Shown: positions 7,834-17,180, counted from the stretch's first letter. The stretch is DNA of 64,000 nucleotides from Bacteroidales bacterium (GCA_017540505.1 JAFYAW010000016.1:1-64000); one strand, 5' to 3'. Program-made: numbers and translations. The notes: generated by a model not told the origin, from the letters alone.

Positions 7834-8707
7834 CATATCCCGTTTCAAAGGTCTTGGGGTGGCACTCATCACCCCGTTCCGCCCTTCGGGCGAGGTGGAT
7901 TATCCCCGTCTGGAAGCATTGGTGGACCGAATGGTCTGCAACCGTGTGGACTATTTGCTTGCCTTGGGCACCACCAGCGAGTACCCGACGCTGAACCCGC
8001 AGGAGCGCGACGATGTGCTGCGCTGTATCACGGAGACCAACGGCGGACGCCTGCCGGTGATGTACGGTCTTGGCGGCCCCAACACCCAGATGATGATCCA
8101 CCAGCTCTCCCGTGTGGAACGCCTCGCGGTGGATGCGGTGCTGTCGGTGACACCCTACTACAACAAGCCCAGCCAGGCAGGTCTGCTGGCCCATTACAAA
8201 GCCTTGGCCGAACATTGTCCGCTGCCGATGTTCCTCTATAACGTGCCCGGTCGCACGGCCACGAACATCCAGGCGGAAACGGTTCTGCGGGTGGTCGAAG
8301 CCTGCCCCAACGTGGTGGGCATCAAGGAGGCCTCCGGCAGCATGAAGCAGATTCTCTACCTACTGAACCACAAACCCGACAATTTCCTGGTGATTTCCGG
8401 TGATGACATGCTGACCCTGCCTCTGATGGCCGCCGGCATGGACGGACTGATCTCCGTGATGGCCAACGCGTTCCCGGCGGAGGTCTCCAATATGGTCCAT
8501 CTGGCTGCCGCCGACCAGTTCATCAAGGCACGCCTCTACCACGACAAGCTCTTCGACCTCGCACAAGCTTGCTTCAAGGAAGGTAATCCCTGCGGTATCA
8601 AGGCGGTGCTGTACGAACAGGGGAGAATCGACAATGTGCTGCGCCTGCCGCTCGTAAGCGTGTCGGAGGAATTGCAGCAGAAAATCCATGATCTTCTTAA
8701 TCTGTAG
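7823..8707 (+). CDS. dapA: 4-hydroxy-tetrahydrodipicolinate synthase
   Basis: A 294-residue TIM-barrel aldolase that condenses pyruvate with aspartate semialdehyde, the first step of the diaminopimelate/lysine branch. GVALITPF opens the barrel, LGTTSEYPTL carries the substrate Thr-Thr pair, YYNKPSQ and FLYNVPGRT the catalytic Tyr, and VVGIKEASG the Schiff-base Lys near 165. The start may be ATG at 7823 or GTG at 7817; both lie inside the 3' end of the preceding gene. The M14 peptidase begins 5 nt after the stop, so these three genes may form one transcript. Confidence 0.95.
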   Translation: MTDSISRFKGLGVALITPFRPSGEVDYPRLEALVDRMVCNRVDYLLALGTTSEYPTLNPQERDDVLRCITETNGGRLPVMYGLGGPNTQMMIHQLSRVERLAVDAVLSVTPYYNKPSQAGLLAHYKALAEHCPLPMFLYNVPGRTATNIQAETVLRVVEACPNVVGIKEASGSMKQILYLLNHKPDNFLVISGDDMLTLPLMAAGMDGLISVMANAFPAEVSNMVHLAAADQFIKARLYHDKLFDLAQACFKEGNPCGIKAVLYEQGRIDNVLRLPLVSVSEELQQKIHDLLNL

Positions 8708-8712
8708 CTTTT

Positions 8713-10398
8713 ATGAAACATTTTGTTATAATGGGCTTGGCACTCATGCTCGCCTTCTCGACACTGGCCCAGACAACCGGTCTGGACACGAGTTTGGTGC
8801 AACAGTATGTGGAAGTGCAGATGACTCCCGCACAGCTCTACGCCTTCTCTCATGATTTCTCGGTGGACAAGGTCCGCCGGCTGGATGCGGACCATCTTCT
8901 TGTCCGGATTTGCTTGGGACGGAAGGAATATGCCCGTTTCCTGAGTTTGGATATTCCCTATAGCGTGGTGCCTCCCACCCGCGCCACCATGGCGATGGCT
9001 ACTAGCTACAGCCAGATGGTCTCCTCTTGGAACCGTTATCCCACCTACTCGACCTATAAGGCCATGTTGGACACGTTCCAACATCAGTTTCCGAATCTCT
9101 GTAAGATTGACACGATTCTGGCGGCCACGCCCGGCGGCCGATCGCTGTTTGCCGTGCATATCAGCAACAATCTTCAGGATAAGGGCGACAAGCCGTCGTT
9201 CTTCTACTCCGCCACCATGCATGGTGATGAGCCGGTAGGCTATTATCTTATGTTGCATCTTATTCATTATATGTTGAATAATTATGAAACAGATGCCCGT
9301 GTCCATCGGCTGGTGGATAGTGTGGACATTTGGATCTGCCCATTGGAGAATCCGGATGGCACTTATTATTATTCAAACAATCAGTTGAGTTCATATTATT
9401 CCACGCGATACAATTATAATGAAGTGGATTTGAACAGGTCCTATCCGCAATTCGGACATTCCACATCCGGCAGTTATGAGCCGGAGATAGAGGCGATGAT
9501 GGCGTTTGGCACGCAGCATCATTTTACCATGTCGGCCAACTTTCACGGTGGTGCTGAGGTGTGCAATTATCCGTGGGACACCTGGACGACCAACCAGCGT
9601 TCCCATGCTGACACGCCATGGTGGTTGGAGGTTTCCCGCCGTTTTGCCGACACTTGCCACAAGTATCACAGCTCCTATATGACGGAAGAGTCCAACGGCG
9701 TGACCGAGGGCGGCGACTGGTACGTGATTACTGGCTCGCGTCAGGATTATTTCAACTATTTCCAGTCGTGCCGTGAGATGACCATTGAGGTGAGTGAAGG
9801 CAAGGTGGTCTCCTCGAACCAGCTGCCCAACTATTGGAATTGGATAAAATCTTCCCTGCTCAATTACATTGAGGAGAGCCTTTACGGCATTCGGGGTGTC
9901 GTGACCGATTCGGTGACGGGTCTCCCCATTGAGGCACAGGTTATGATATCCAACCACGACAAGGATAACTCCCAGGTCTCATCGCATCTGCCAGTGGGTG
10001 ACTACCATCGTCCCATCAAGGCGGGCACCTACAATGTCACATATTCGGCCCCCGGCTATTATTCCAAAACAATGACACTCACGGTGGGCACGCACGCGAC
10101 CCTTTGGCAGGATGTGGCCTTGGTGCCGGTAACATACGGTGTGGAGGATCACGACACGTCTCCGTTCACGATTTCTCCAAATCCGGCTACTGACTATGTC
10201 GTTCTGTCTACACCGGAAGGCATTAGTGTAGATTTGAGTGTGGAACTCTACGACCTCAGCGGACGACTGATGAAAACGGTGCCGATGAAAGGGACCTCGT
10301 TCCGTTTGGATGTCTCCGATTTGCCTGCCGGTGTGTATATGGTTAAAATATCGGACGCTAAAACGGTGTTGCATATTGGAAAGGTTGTAAAAAAATAA
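8713..10398 (+). CDS. Secreted M14 zinc carboxypeptidase with T9SS sorting domain
   Basis: A 561-residue secreted metallocarboxypeptidase. Order of parts: signal peptide (1-20, cleaved after TLA), propeptide-like region, M14 catalytic domain (about 115-385) with MHGDEPVG (HxxE zinc site), VDLNRSYP (substrate Asn-Arg), NFHGGAE (third zinc His) and TIEVSE (catalytic Glu). Then a carboxypeptidase-regulatory-like beta domain (about 395-470) and a type A T9SS sorting domain (about 480-561) with ISPNPATDYV, LYDLSGRLM and LPAGVYMVKI. The protein is therefore predicted to pass the outer membrane through the type IX system and be surface-attached or released. Confidence 0.9.
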   Translation: MKHFVIMGLALMLAFSTLAQTTGLDTSLVQQYVEVQMTPAQLYAFSHDFSVDKVRRLDADHLLVRICLGRKEYARFLSLDIPYSVVPPTRATMAMATSYSQMVSSWNRYPTYSTYKAMLDTFQHQFPNLCKIDTILAATPGGRSLFAVHISNNLQDKGDKPSFFYSATMHGDEPVGYYLMLHLIHYMLNNYETDARVHRLVDSVDIWICPLENPDGTYYYSNNQLSSYYSTRYNYNEVDLNRSYPQFGHSTSGSYEPEIEAMMAFGTQHHFTMSANFHGGAEVCNYPWDTWTTNQRSHADTPWWLEVSRRFADTCHKYHSSYMTEESNGVTEGGDWYVITGSRQDYFNYFQSCREMTIEVSEGKVVSSNQLPNYWNWIKSSLLNYIEESLYGIRGVVTDSVTGLPIEAQVMISNHDKDNSQVSSHLPVGDYHRPIKAGTYNVTYSAPGYYSKTMTLTVGTHATLWQDVALVPVTYGVEDHDTSPFTISPNPATDYVVLSTPEGISVDLSVELYDLSGRLMKTVPMKGTSFRLDVSDLPAGVYMVKISDAKTVLHIGKVVKK

Positions 10399-10416
10399 AC
10401 TTCCAAGTCGCTCCGT

Positions 10417-12681
10417 ATGAAACAGATTCGAATGTTTTGGGTTTGCCTGTGCATAGGAATGCTCGGGCGGATGTGCCCATTGTTTGCTCAGACGGATTCA
10501 GACTATCGGGTGGAACGGGCGGAGGTGAAACCGTACAAGGGCCGGCCGGCACTCTATATCAATGATGTGCCTGTGGTGCCCCAGTTTTACGCGCTTACCG
10601 ATCGCCCGACGGGCAACCGGTCGTACGAGTCAGGACCATCGCATAATATTGCCTTGTTCGCCGATGCGGGCTTCATGTTGTACCAGTTGGATTTATGGTT
10701 TGAGGATATGGTGGCGGAGGATGGATCGCTGGATATTGGCGAGGCGGTGCGGCAGGTGCGTGGCGTGCTGGTGCATTGTCCGAAGGCGGCGGTGATGTTC
10801 CGGCTGCATTGCAACCCCACCTTCCGATGGCTTCGCCAGCATCCGGAGGAGTGTACCCGCTTTGCCGATGCCGGCTTGGCGGAAGAACCTTACCGTCCGG
10901 CCTATCAGAATTATCTTTGGAAGGATCTGGACACGGTGCCCAGATGTAGCTATGCGTCACAGCTGTGGTTGACAGAAATGGGGATGATGGTCCGGCAGTT
11001 CTGTCGCGACTTTGCTGCGACACCGGAAGGACAGCATCTGATGGGCATCCAGCTGGCTATGGGCTTGAATGGGGAAAACCATTATTGGGCCTTCGTGAAA
11101 CACGACCCTGACGTGTCGGAGCCGATGCAGCGTTATTTCCGCTCCTATCTTTCGGATAAATATGGTACGGATAAACGATTGCAACAAGCTTGGAATGATA
11201 AGAGTGTGACGTTGGCCAACGCCGTGGTGCCGGGCATGGAACGACACAACACGTCCGCAGGCATCTTCCGCGACCCGCAGCGCGAACAGTCTGTGGTCGA
11301 TTATTATGATTGTCAGCATCAATCTATTACAAACAGTATAAACTATTTTGCCAAAATCGTGAAGGAGTCGTGGCCGCGCCCGATAGCGGTGGGTTGTTTC
11401 TACGGCTATTATCTTTCGATGTTCGGGCGGCAGGCGGCGGGTGGCCATCTCCGTGAGGAGGATGTGCTTAACTCGCCGTATTTGGACTTCCTGTCAGCTC
11501 CGCAGGCTTATAACAAAAACAGCCGTTTGCCCGGCGGACCGGGCTTGTCACGCGGCCTGGTCGAGTCGGTGAACCTGCATGGGAAGCTGTGGCTCGACGA
11601 GATGGACCAGCCCAGCCACTACGGCTACATCATGCTTGGCGGCCTGCAACGGTACCCCAAGCCCGAAAGCATTCAGATTTTGCGCAAGTTCGTGCTGCAT
11701 CCCTTCTTGCGCGGTGGCGGAATGTGGTATTATGATTTCGGCCCCATCATGACTTCAGGTTGGTGGGATGATCCCGACTATATGGCGGAGATAGCCCGTA
11801 TGAAGCAGGTGGAGGAGCGTTACTTCCATCATAATCAGGATAATCCGGCGGATGTGTTGATGGTGTTCGACACGAAAGTGTTTTATCATACCGCTAGTTG
11901 CGACACGGATGACCCGATTACCGACCAGACTTCTGTGAATGTGGTGGCGATAGAGGCGTTCAAGTCTGGTGCTGCCGTGGCTACCTGCTATTTGTCGGAT
12001 TTGAAGCGGATGCCGTTAGCAAAATACAAGGTGGTGGTCTTCGTGAATTGTTTCCATATAGAACCGGAACTCCGGCAATGGATTCGTCGTGAGGTGGCAC
12101 GTGATGGCCGCACATTGGTGTGGCTGACGGCCCCCGGATACAACGATGGCCGTACCTTGGATGTGCGTCATGTGCGGGAATGTGTCGGTATGGAGGTGGA
12201 TGCGTTCTATGCGGATTCGATTCCCGATATGCGGTTTGCGGAATCCTGGGATACGCTGTTTCAGGCGGGCGAGCGGATTGCCGAGGTGGGCAAGACGATT
12301 TTTATGAGTGAAAAGAGGGGTGGAATGTCGTGGCGGCAGGTGTTCTTCCATGTCAAGGATGATGCGGCGGTGCCGCTGGCTCACTATCCGGACGGCACGG
12401 TTGCGGCGGCCCGCAAGAATCACGACGGCTTTACCGACTGTTTTGTGGCTCTTCCGATGACCGACTGCCGGTTGTGGCAGCATCTGTTCCGCGATGCGGG
12501 ATGCCATATTTACGATGAGGATTCGGATGCCGTGGTAGCTGGTTCGGGACTGGTTATGATTCACACGAAAGACGGTGGTCTGCGCAATATACGCCTACGT
12601 AATGGCAGGACGGTCAGCCTGTCGCTGAAGCCGATGCAGACACTGCTGTTAGACGCCGAGACCGGCGAGGTGGTGCTGTAG
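10417..12681 (+). CDS. Secreted GH-A clan glycoside hydrolase, GH42-like
   Basis: A 754-residue secreted protein with a signal peptide (about 1-25, ending LFAQ) and the layout of GH42-like enzymes: a TIM barrel (about 40-430), a trimerisation or flavodoxin-like domain (about 470-640) with VVVFVNCF, and a small beta domain at the end. GLNGENHYW and LWLDEMDQPSHY are candidate sites for the acid/base and nucleophile Glu residues, placed as in clan GH-A. The exact family (GH42 relatives) cannot be fixed by eye. It lies 18 nt after the M14 gene and converges with the GH92 gene with 16 bp between stops. Confidence 0.65.
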   Translation: MKQIRMFWVCLCIGMLGRMCPLFAQTDSDYRVERAEVKPYKGRPALYINDVPVVPQFYALTDRPTGNRSYESGPSHNIALFADAGFMLYQLDLWFEDMVAEDGSLDIGEAVRQVRGVLVHCPKAAVMFRLHCNPTFRWLRQHPEECTRFADAGLAEEPYRPAYQNYLWKDLDTVPRCSYASQLWLTEMGMMVRQFCRDFAATPEGQHLMGIQLAMGLNGENHYWAFVKHDPDVSEPMQRYFRSYLSDKYGTDKRLQQAWNDKSVTLANAVVPGMERHNTSAGIFRDPQREQSVVDYYDCQHQSITNSINYFAKIVKESWPRPIAVGCFYGYYLSMFGRQAAGGHLREEDVLNSPYLDFLSAPQAYNKNSRLPGGPGLSRGLVESVNLHGKLWLDEMDQPSHYGYIMLGGLQRYPKPESIQILRKFVLHPFLRGGGMWYYDFGPIMTSGWWDDPDYMAEIARMKQVEERYFHHNQDNPADVLMVFDTKVFYHTASCDTDDPITDQTSVNVVAIEAFKSGAAVATCYLSDLKRMPLAKYKVVVFVNCFHIEPELRQWIRREVARDGRTLVWLTAPGYNDGRTLDVRHVRECVGMEVDAFYADSIPDMRFAESWDTLFQAGERIAEVGKTIFMSEKRGGMSWRQVFFHVKDDAAVPLAHYPDGTVAAARKNHDGFTDCFVALPMTDCRLWQHLFRDAGCHIYDEDSDAVVAGSGLVMIHTKDGGLRNIRLRNGRTVSLSLKPMQTLLLDAETGEVVL

Positions 12682-12697
12682 CCGACTGCGGGGAACA

Positions 12698-15619
12698 TTA
12701 CCGCACCATAATCTCATCCAGGAACAGCCACGATTGGTGGCCGGCACTCACATGCCAATCGGGCAGCTTTCCGTAGTTGGAAACCTTCACTTTCAGATAA
12801 CGTCCCTGCCCGCTTCCGTTGACGACAAACTCGTGCAGCTTGGCCTCTTCCGACTTTTCAGAGCCGATGCCATTGGCCGTGCCGAAAGGCTGGTAGTGCT
12901 CGCCGTCGTCGGAGATGAGAATTTCCACTTTTGATGGGAAGAAAATCCATGCCCGCACATCTTCCAGGCAGCTGACGATCACGCTGCTGACACTCTTGCT
13001 CTGCTGCAGGTCGATGATGGCCTCGAAATCCCCTTGGATGCCCTGCCAGCTGCCCACGCGCCAGTTGGCCTTGCCTCGCACGCCGTCAATGAGGCCGTCG
13101 TTCCCGCCGGCGAAGTATTGCGGGTTGGGTGGTGTAGTGTAGGTGATGCTTTTGTCCTTGTGGAAGAAATGGTAATGGGCCTCTGCGATGGGGCTGGAAC
13201 CCAAATCCTTATGGAATGCCACCGCCTTGATGGTCATCTCCTTGTCCACCATGATCGGACTGGTGTATCGTGTGCCGTGCGTGGGTGCCGGGTTGCTACC
13301 GTCCAGCGTGTAGTAGATGTCGGTTTCACCCCAAGTGTCAACATCATAGCTTTTTAATTGGAGGTTGTTGGGACGATAATTGAGGATTTCCACTTTTGTG
13401 GGCTCACTGAAGGTCTTCTTGTCGGTGGAGAAGTAGGGCGTGGGAGGGGCGGGGATTACCGTCACATAGTCCCCGATATCGCCAAAGTAGGGTTGTGTAG
13501 GCAAGGATCCCATGGTGAAGACCAGCTCGCCGCCCTCTTTGATGTCGTCGAACCTGAATCTCATGTATGGGTTGATGAGTTTCTGTCCGTTGAGGGTGAA
13601 ATTGTTCACGTTAGCCCCTTTCCCTTCGCGACGGATGAATATCTGTTTCCCGTTTTCCAGCTGGATGGTGACCTTGTCGAAGAGAGGATACCCTAACGCG
13701 TATTGGTTGCTGCCGGGACAGACGGGGTAGAAGCCGAGGGCGCTGAACACGTACCAGGCCGACATCTGTCCGCAGTCCTCGTTGCCGCACAGGCCGTCGG
13801 GCTTGGAGGTGTAGAGCTCTGTCATGATTTTGCGGACGATATCGCAGGTCTTGTCATAGCGGCGCACGAAGTTGTAGAGATAGGCGGCATGATGACTCGG
13901 CTCGTTGCCGTGCGCGTACTGCCCGATTACACCCGTGATGTCCGACTGCTCGCGTCCCGTCATCTTGGAGCTGGAGGTAAAGAGGCGGTCCAGAAAACGT
14001 TCCATTCGCTCGGTGCCGCCCATCTCGTAAATGTATTCGTGGATGTTGTGCGGCACGTAGGTGGAATATTGCCAGCTGTTGGCCTCCGTGTAGTAGTTGT
14101 TGACCTCCGTGGGGTCGAATGGGGTGACGAAGCCGCCGTTGATTTTGGCGTGCATGAAGCCGTTGGGATCCAAGATGTTGCGGTAGGATTGTGCGCGGTG
14201 GTTAAACTCGTTGGCCACGTCTGCATTGCCTGTCAGCGAGGCAAACTGGGCGATGCACCAGTCGTCGTAGGCGTACTCCAACGTTTTCGACACGGATTCG
14301 TTGTCGGCGTCGCCGGGCATGTAGCCGTAACGCGCGTACTCGGGCCGTCCTAACTTGTTGAGGGTGGCGCTGTGGACCATGGCCTTCAGCATCTCTTTTT
14401 CATCGTAGGGATGGATGCCTTTAACGTAAGCATCCAGGATGACGGGCACGGAGTGGTACCCGATCATGCACCATGTCTCGTGGGCCGAGAGCTCCCATAC
14501 GGGCAGCATTCCCCCTTGGCGGTATTGCTGCATAAAGGTGTAGAGGAAGTCTTCCGATCGTTTCCGGTCGATGATGTTGAGCAGCGGGTGCAGGGCTCGG
14601 TAGGTGTCCCACAGCGAGAACACCGTATATATCTGATGTTTGCCGTCGCCCTCGTGGATTTCGCCGTCCATGCCCCGGTAGCGGCCGTCCAGATCCGAAT
14701 AGAGGTATGGGGAGGTGAAGCAGTGATACAATGCTGTATAGAATGTCCTCAAGAACTCTTCGTTGGAGGATTCCACTTTTATCTTGCCCAATTCGCGGTT
14801 CCACTCCGAAACGGCGTTGTTTCGCACTTGGTCGAAAGTCAGACCTTGGATCTCCTTCTGGTTGTTCATGGCTCCGAGGATGTCCACGGCGGAGATGGCC
14901 ACGTTGAGGGTCACGGTGCGCACGTTGTCGGCGAAGTAGAGGATGGCCTTGCAGTTCTCGCCGCGCACGTCGTGGTCACCGGCAGGTTGGTCGTTGTAGA
15001 AGTATTCCACCCGTTGCACGGGCGACGACGGCAGGATGGAGAAGGCGCAATACTGGTCGGGATTCCAGGCCTCGGAACGGCGGAAGCCGAAGAACTCGTT
15101 TCCCTGATGGGTGATGCCGGAGGCCAGCACCTTGTCGCGGTGGGTCAGGTCGATGATGATGCCGCGCGGTCCCTTCTTCGGGAAGGTGTAGCGGTGCATG
15201 GCCACATATTTGCCGGTGGTGAGCTCCACCTGCACGCCGTTATCCAGCAGCACACGGTAGTGGCCGGGCGAGGCCTGCTCGTTCTTATGGGAGAAGGTGC
15301 AGGAATACTCATTATTGTGGATGGACGGCGAGCCGGAAAACGGCATGATGAGGATGTCGCCGTAGTCGCTGCATCCGGTGCCGCTGAGATGCGTGTGCGA
15401 GAAGCCGTAGATGCGGTTGTCGGAGTAGTGGTATCCGGAGCATCCGTCCCAGCCGTCGAGGCGGGTGTCGGGACTGGGCTGCACAGCACCGAAGGGGACG
15501 ATGGCGCCCGGGAAGGTGTGTCCGTGGCCATCGGTGCCCACCAGCGGGTTCACATATTGCGACTGCGCCCACGCGTGCGCGGTGGCGAGGGCGAGTATCA
15601 GGAGCAGGAACTTTTTCAT
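12698..15619 (-). CDS. GH92 alpha-mannosidase with C-terminal F5/8-type domain
   Basis: A 973-residue secreted enzyme of GH92, calcium-dependent exo-alpha-mannosidases that usually trim alpha-1,2-linked mannose from host or yeast glycans. After the signal peptide (1-18, AWAQ) comes the hallmark YVNPLVGTDGHGHTFPGA; later HETWCMIGYHS, GNEPSHHAAYLYN and LCGNEDCGQMSAWYV are GH92 active-site motifs. A chitobiase-like beta domain (about 735-830) and a discoidin (F5/8 C) domain (about 845-973) follow, likely carbohydrate-binding. The start at 15619 is chosen because the -7 box lies between it and an earlier in-frame TTG. No SusCD pair is adjacent. Confidence 0.93.
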   Translation of the reverse strand: MKKFLLLILALATAHAWAQSQYVNPLVGTDGHGHTFPGAIVPFGAVQPSPDTRLDGWDGCSGYHYSDNRIYGFSHTHLSGTGCSDYGDILIMPFSGSPSIHNNEYSCTFSHKNEQASPGHYRVLLDNGVQVELTTGKYVAMHRYTFPKKGPRGIIIDLTHRDKVLASGITHQGNEFFGFRRSEAWNPDQYCAFSILPSSPVQRVEYFYNDQPAGDHDVRGENCKAILYFADNVRTVTLNVAISAVDILGAMNNQKEIQGLTFDQVRNNAVSEWNRELGKIKVESSNEEFLRTFYTALYHCFTSPYLYSDLDGRYRGMDGEIHEGDGKHQIYTVFSLWDTYRALHPLLNIIDRKRSEDFLYTFMQQYRQGGMLPVWELSAHETWCMIGYHSVPVILDAYVKGIHPYDEKEMLKAMVHSATLNKLGRPEYARYGYMPGDADNESVSKTLEYAYDDWCIAQFASLTGNADVANEFNHRAQSYRNILDPNGFMHAKINGGFVTPFDPTEVNNYYTEANSWQYSTYVPHNIHEYIYEMGGTERMERFLDRLFTSSSKMTGREQSDITGVIGQYAHGNEPSHHAAYLYNFVRRYDKTCDIVRKIMTELYTSKPDGLCGNEDCGQMSAWYVFSALGFYPVCPGSNQYALGYPLFDKVTIQLENGKQIFIRREGKGANVNNFTLNGQKLINPYMRFRFDDIKEGGELVFTMGSLPTQPYFGDIGDYVTVIPAPPTPYFSTDKKTFSEPTKVEILNYRPNNLQLKSYDVDTWGETDIYYTLDGSNPAPTHGTRYTSPIMVDKEMTIKAVAFHKDLGSSPIAEAHYHFFHKDKSITYTTPPNPQYFAGGNDGLIDGVRGKANWRVGSWQGIQGDFEAIIDLQQSKSVSSVIVSCLEDVRAWIFFPSKVEILISDDGEHYQPFGTANGIGSEKSEEAKLHEFVVNGSGQGRYLKVKVSNYGKLPDWHVSAGHQSWLFLDEIMVR

Positions 15620-15643
15620 TGTTTGGGGTGTTTTTAGAAGCGG

Positions 15644-15651
15644 CAAAGGTA
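15644..15651 (-). promoter_or_regulatory. -7 box TACCTTTG for the GH92 gene
   Basis: Minus-strand TAnnTTTG, 24 nt upstream of the ATG at 15619; fixes that start. Confidence 0.7.
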
Positions 15652-15811
15652 CACTTTTTATATACCAACTCCTAATGTCTTTGAAATGATGGACGCAATA
15701 TTTGTTTTATAATCGAATACATTTTTACTTTCCGACTTTGTGCTTTGCAAACTAAAATTGTGTATGCACACAAAAATATTTTTCAGATGGAATTCAATGG
15801 GGAAGGGCAAT

Positions 15812-15840
15812 AAAAAAAGCGGTCATTTTGACCGCCTTTT
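15812..15840 (-). terminator. Terminator of tRNA-Lys
   Basis: Perfect 7-bp stem (GCGGTCA/TGACCGC) with a 3-nt loop and a run of seven T on the minus strand, starting 1 nt after the tRNA 3' end. Confidence 0.85.
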
Positions 15841-15841
15841 G

Positions 15842-15914
15842 TGTCCCCTCAGGGACTCGAACCCTGGACCCATTGATTAAGAGTCAATTGCTCTACCAAC
15901 TGAGCTAAGGAGAC
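15842..15914 (-). tRNA. trnK: tRNA-Lys (anticodon CTT)
   Basis: A 73-nt cloverleaf on the minus strand. The 7-bp acceptor stem (GTCTCCT/AGGGGAC), D arm (AGCTCAGTTGGTAGAGC), anticodon stem ATTGA/TCAAT around the loop CTCTTAA, and T arm with GGTTCGAGTCC are all intact. The anticodon CTT reads AAG. The 3' CCA is not encoded. It has its own -7 box and terminator. Confidence 0.95.
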
Positions 15915-15943
15915 TTTCTTTTTTCTCTTTGCTTTTGCGGCGG

Positions 15944-15951
15944 CAAAGATA
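15944..15951 (-). promoter_or_regulatory. -7 box TATCTTTG for tRNA-Lys
   Basis: Minus-strand TAnnTTTG, 29 nt upstream of the tRNA 5' end. Confidence 0.6.
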
Positions 15952-15962
15952 CATTTTTTTTA

Positions 15963-15970
15963 TACATTTG
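15963..15970 (+). promoter_or_regulatory. -7 box TACATTTG for the cobalamin adenosyltransferase
   Basis: TAnnTTTG, 16 nt before the ATG; nearly back to back with the tRNA promoter. Confidence 0.6.
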
Positions 15971-15986
15971 CAAAAAAAATTTTTTT

Positions 15987-16526
15987 ATGAAAATATATAC
16001 GAAAACAGGGGATGCCGGAATGACTTCATTGTCCGATGGATCAAGAGTTTATAAGAATTGTGACCTTCTGGATGCATACGGCACCGTGGATGAGCTGAAT
16101 GCCTTTATCGGGGTGCTGATTTCGAAAGAACCGGTCCCTTTTTTGGGAGAAATACAGCAGAAGTTGTTCGTGGTGGGCGGTATGCTGGCCACGCCGATCC
16201 CGTTGTGGGAGAAATATTGGAAACAGGTGGACTTGGATGCCTTCGTGGCGGATATTGAACATGAAATCGACGCCCTGTCGGCCCAGCTGCCGCCTTGGAA
16301 GGGCTTCATCCTGCCCCAAGGCAACGAGGTGATCGCGACTGCGCATGTGTGCCGCACCGTGTGCCGCCGCGCCGAGCGGAATGTAGTCGCCCTGATGGCC
16401 TCTGAAGAGGCCTATAATAAGGTGCAAAAAGTGCTGAATCGATTGTCGGATTATTTCTTTATTTTGGCCCGATTTTTCCACGTGAAATTTGAAGTTTCTG
16501 AAACATATTATGTGTCAATGAAATAA
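15987..16526 (+). CDS. ATP:cob(I)alamin adenosyltransferase, PduO type
   Basis: A 179-residue cytosolic enzyme that transfers the 5'-deoxyadenosyl group of ATP to cob(I)alamin, making coenzyme B12. The ATP-binding N-terminus IYTKTGDAGMTSLSDG, then DAYGTVDELNAFIG, VCRTVCRRAERNVV and LNRLSDYFFILAR are the PduO-family motifs in the usual order. Length is normal for the single-domain form. It is not in a cobalamin operon; in this window its likely client is the B12-dependent lysine 5,6-aminomutase (kamD, kamE). No riboswitch precedes it: the leader is only 16 nt. Confidence 0.93.
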   Translation: MKIYTKTGDAGMTSLSDGSRVYKNCDLLDAYGTVDELNAFIGVLISKEPVPFLGEIQQKLFVVGGMLATPIPLWEKYWKQVDLDAFVADIEHEIDALSAQLPPWKGFILPQGNEVIATAHVCRTVCRRAERNVVALMASEEAYNKVQKVLNRLSDYFFILARFFHVKFEVSETYYVSMK

Positions 16527-16563
16527 AATTTTATGATTTTGTGGTGTTGTACCATAAATATTT

Positions 16564-16571
16564 TACTTTTG
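16564..16571 (+). promoter_or_regulatory. -7 box TACTTTTG for the DUF2795 gene
   Basis: TAnnTTTG, 39 nt before the ATG at 16611. Confidence 0.6.
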
Positions 16572-16610
16572 CACCCCAAAAAATTCATATAAATTTTATT
16601 CGTAACCGTT

Positions 16611-16832
16611 ATGTATTGGACACTGGAATTAGCAATGAAATTGGAAGATGCTCCATGGCCGGCTACAAAGGAAGAATTGTTGGATTATGCGATTCGTTCC
16701 GGTGCACCTATGGAGGTGATTGAGAATTTGCAGGAAATTGATGACGAAGGCGAGTCGTATGATTCCATCATCGATCTATGGCCCGATTATCCCACGAAGG
16801 AGGATTTTTTCTTCAACGAGGATGAGTACTAA
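16611..16832 (+). CDS. DUF2795 small acidic protein
   Basis: A 73-residue protein of the DUF2795 family, widely conserved in Bacteroidota as a short stand-alone gene. The sequence starts MYWTLELAMKLEDAPWPATK, continues LLDYAIRSGAPMEVIENLQ, and ends with the very conserved acidic tail WPDYPTKEDFFFNEDEY. No catalytic residues are evident and the function is unknown. It has its own promoter and terminator, so it is a single-gene transcript. Confidence 0.85.
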   Translation: MYWTLELAMKLEDAPWPATKEELLDYAIRSGAPMEVIENLQEIDDEGESYDSIIDLWPDYPTKEDFFFNEDEY

Positions 16833-16861
16833 TTAGTTGACTAATTGACAAATGGCTAAAT

Positions 16862-16898
16862 AAAAAAGATTCTCGGGTTGACCGGGAATCTTTTTTTT
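16862..16898 (+). terminator. Terminator after the DUF2795 gene
   Basis: Ten-pair stem (AGATTCTCGG/CCGGGAATCT, one G-T pair), 5-nt loop, eight T. Confidence 0.88.
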
Positions 16899-17057
16899 AT
16901 GCGAAAAATACGCCTCTGGATTGTATATTTACGCATAATGATAATGTTCGCGATATTTGCGCAGCATCCGGAACGACCCGACCAGTCGGCCTTCGGACAG
17001 TTTTTCAAGCGGAAGGAAGGGTCGTCGCCTTCGGAGTTCAGGTATAGATACAGATAA
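16899..17057 (+). pseudogene. Remnant of an AraC-family regulator (C-terminal HTH)
   Basis: No intact gene is present, but the last 50 codons of an AraC-type DNA-binding domain can be read across one frameshift. In the first frame FTHNDNVRDICAASGT matches the first part of the second helix-turn-helix; one base later the frame that ends at 17057 reads PDQSAFGQFFKRKEGSSPSE, the recognition helix and the family signature. Skipping the single A near 16975 joins the two. The rest of the protein is missing and the DUF2795 terminator abuts the remnant. A database match to AraC proteins would confirm this; the match here is by pattern only. Confidence 0.6.
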
Positions 17058-17125
17058 AGGGTAGGGTCTTTGTAATATGGCACGCTTTTTTTGTGCCAAA
17101 AGGACGGGATTTCCGCTGTTTTTTG

Positions 17126-17133
17126 TACCTTTG
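17126..17133 (+). promoter_or_regulatory. -7 box TACCTTTG for galE
   Basis: TAnnTTTG, 47 nt before the ATG at 17181; excludes the earlier in-frame start at 17091. Confidence 0.65.
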
Positions 17134-17180
17134 CAACCTGTTTGACGGAAGGCCGTTTTATATCTATTATAATTGTAAAA

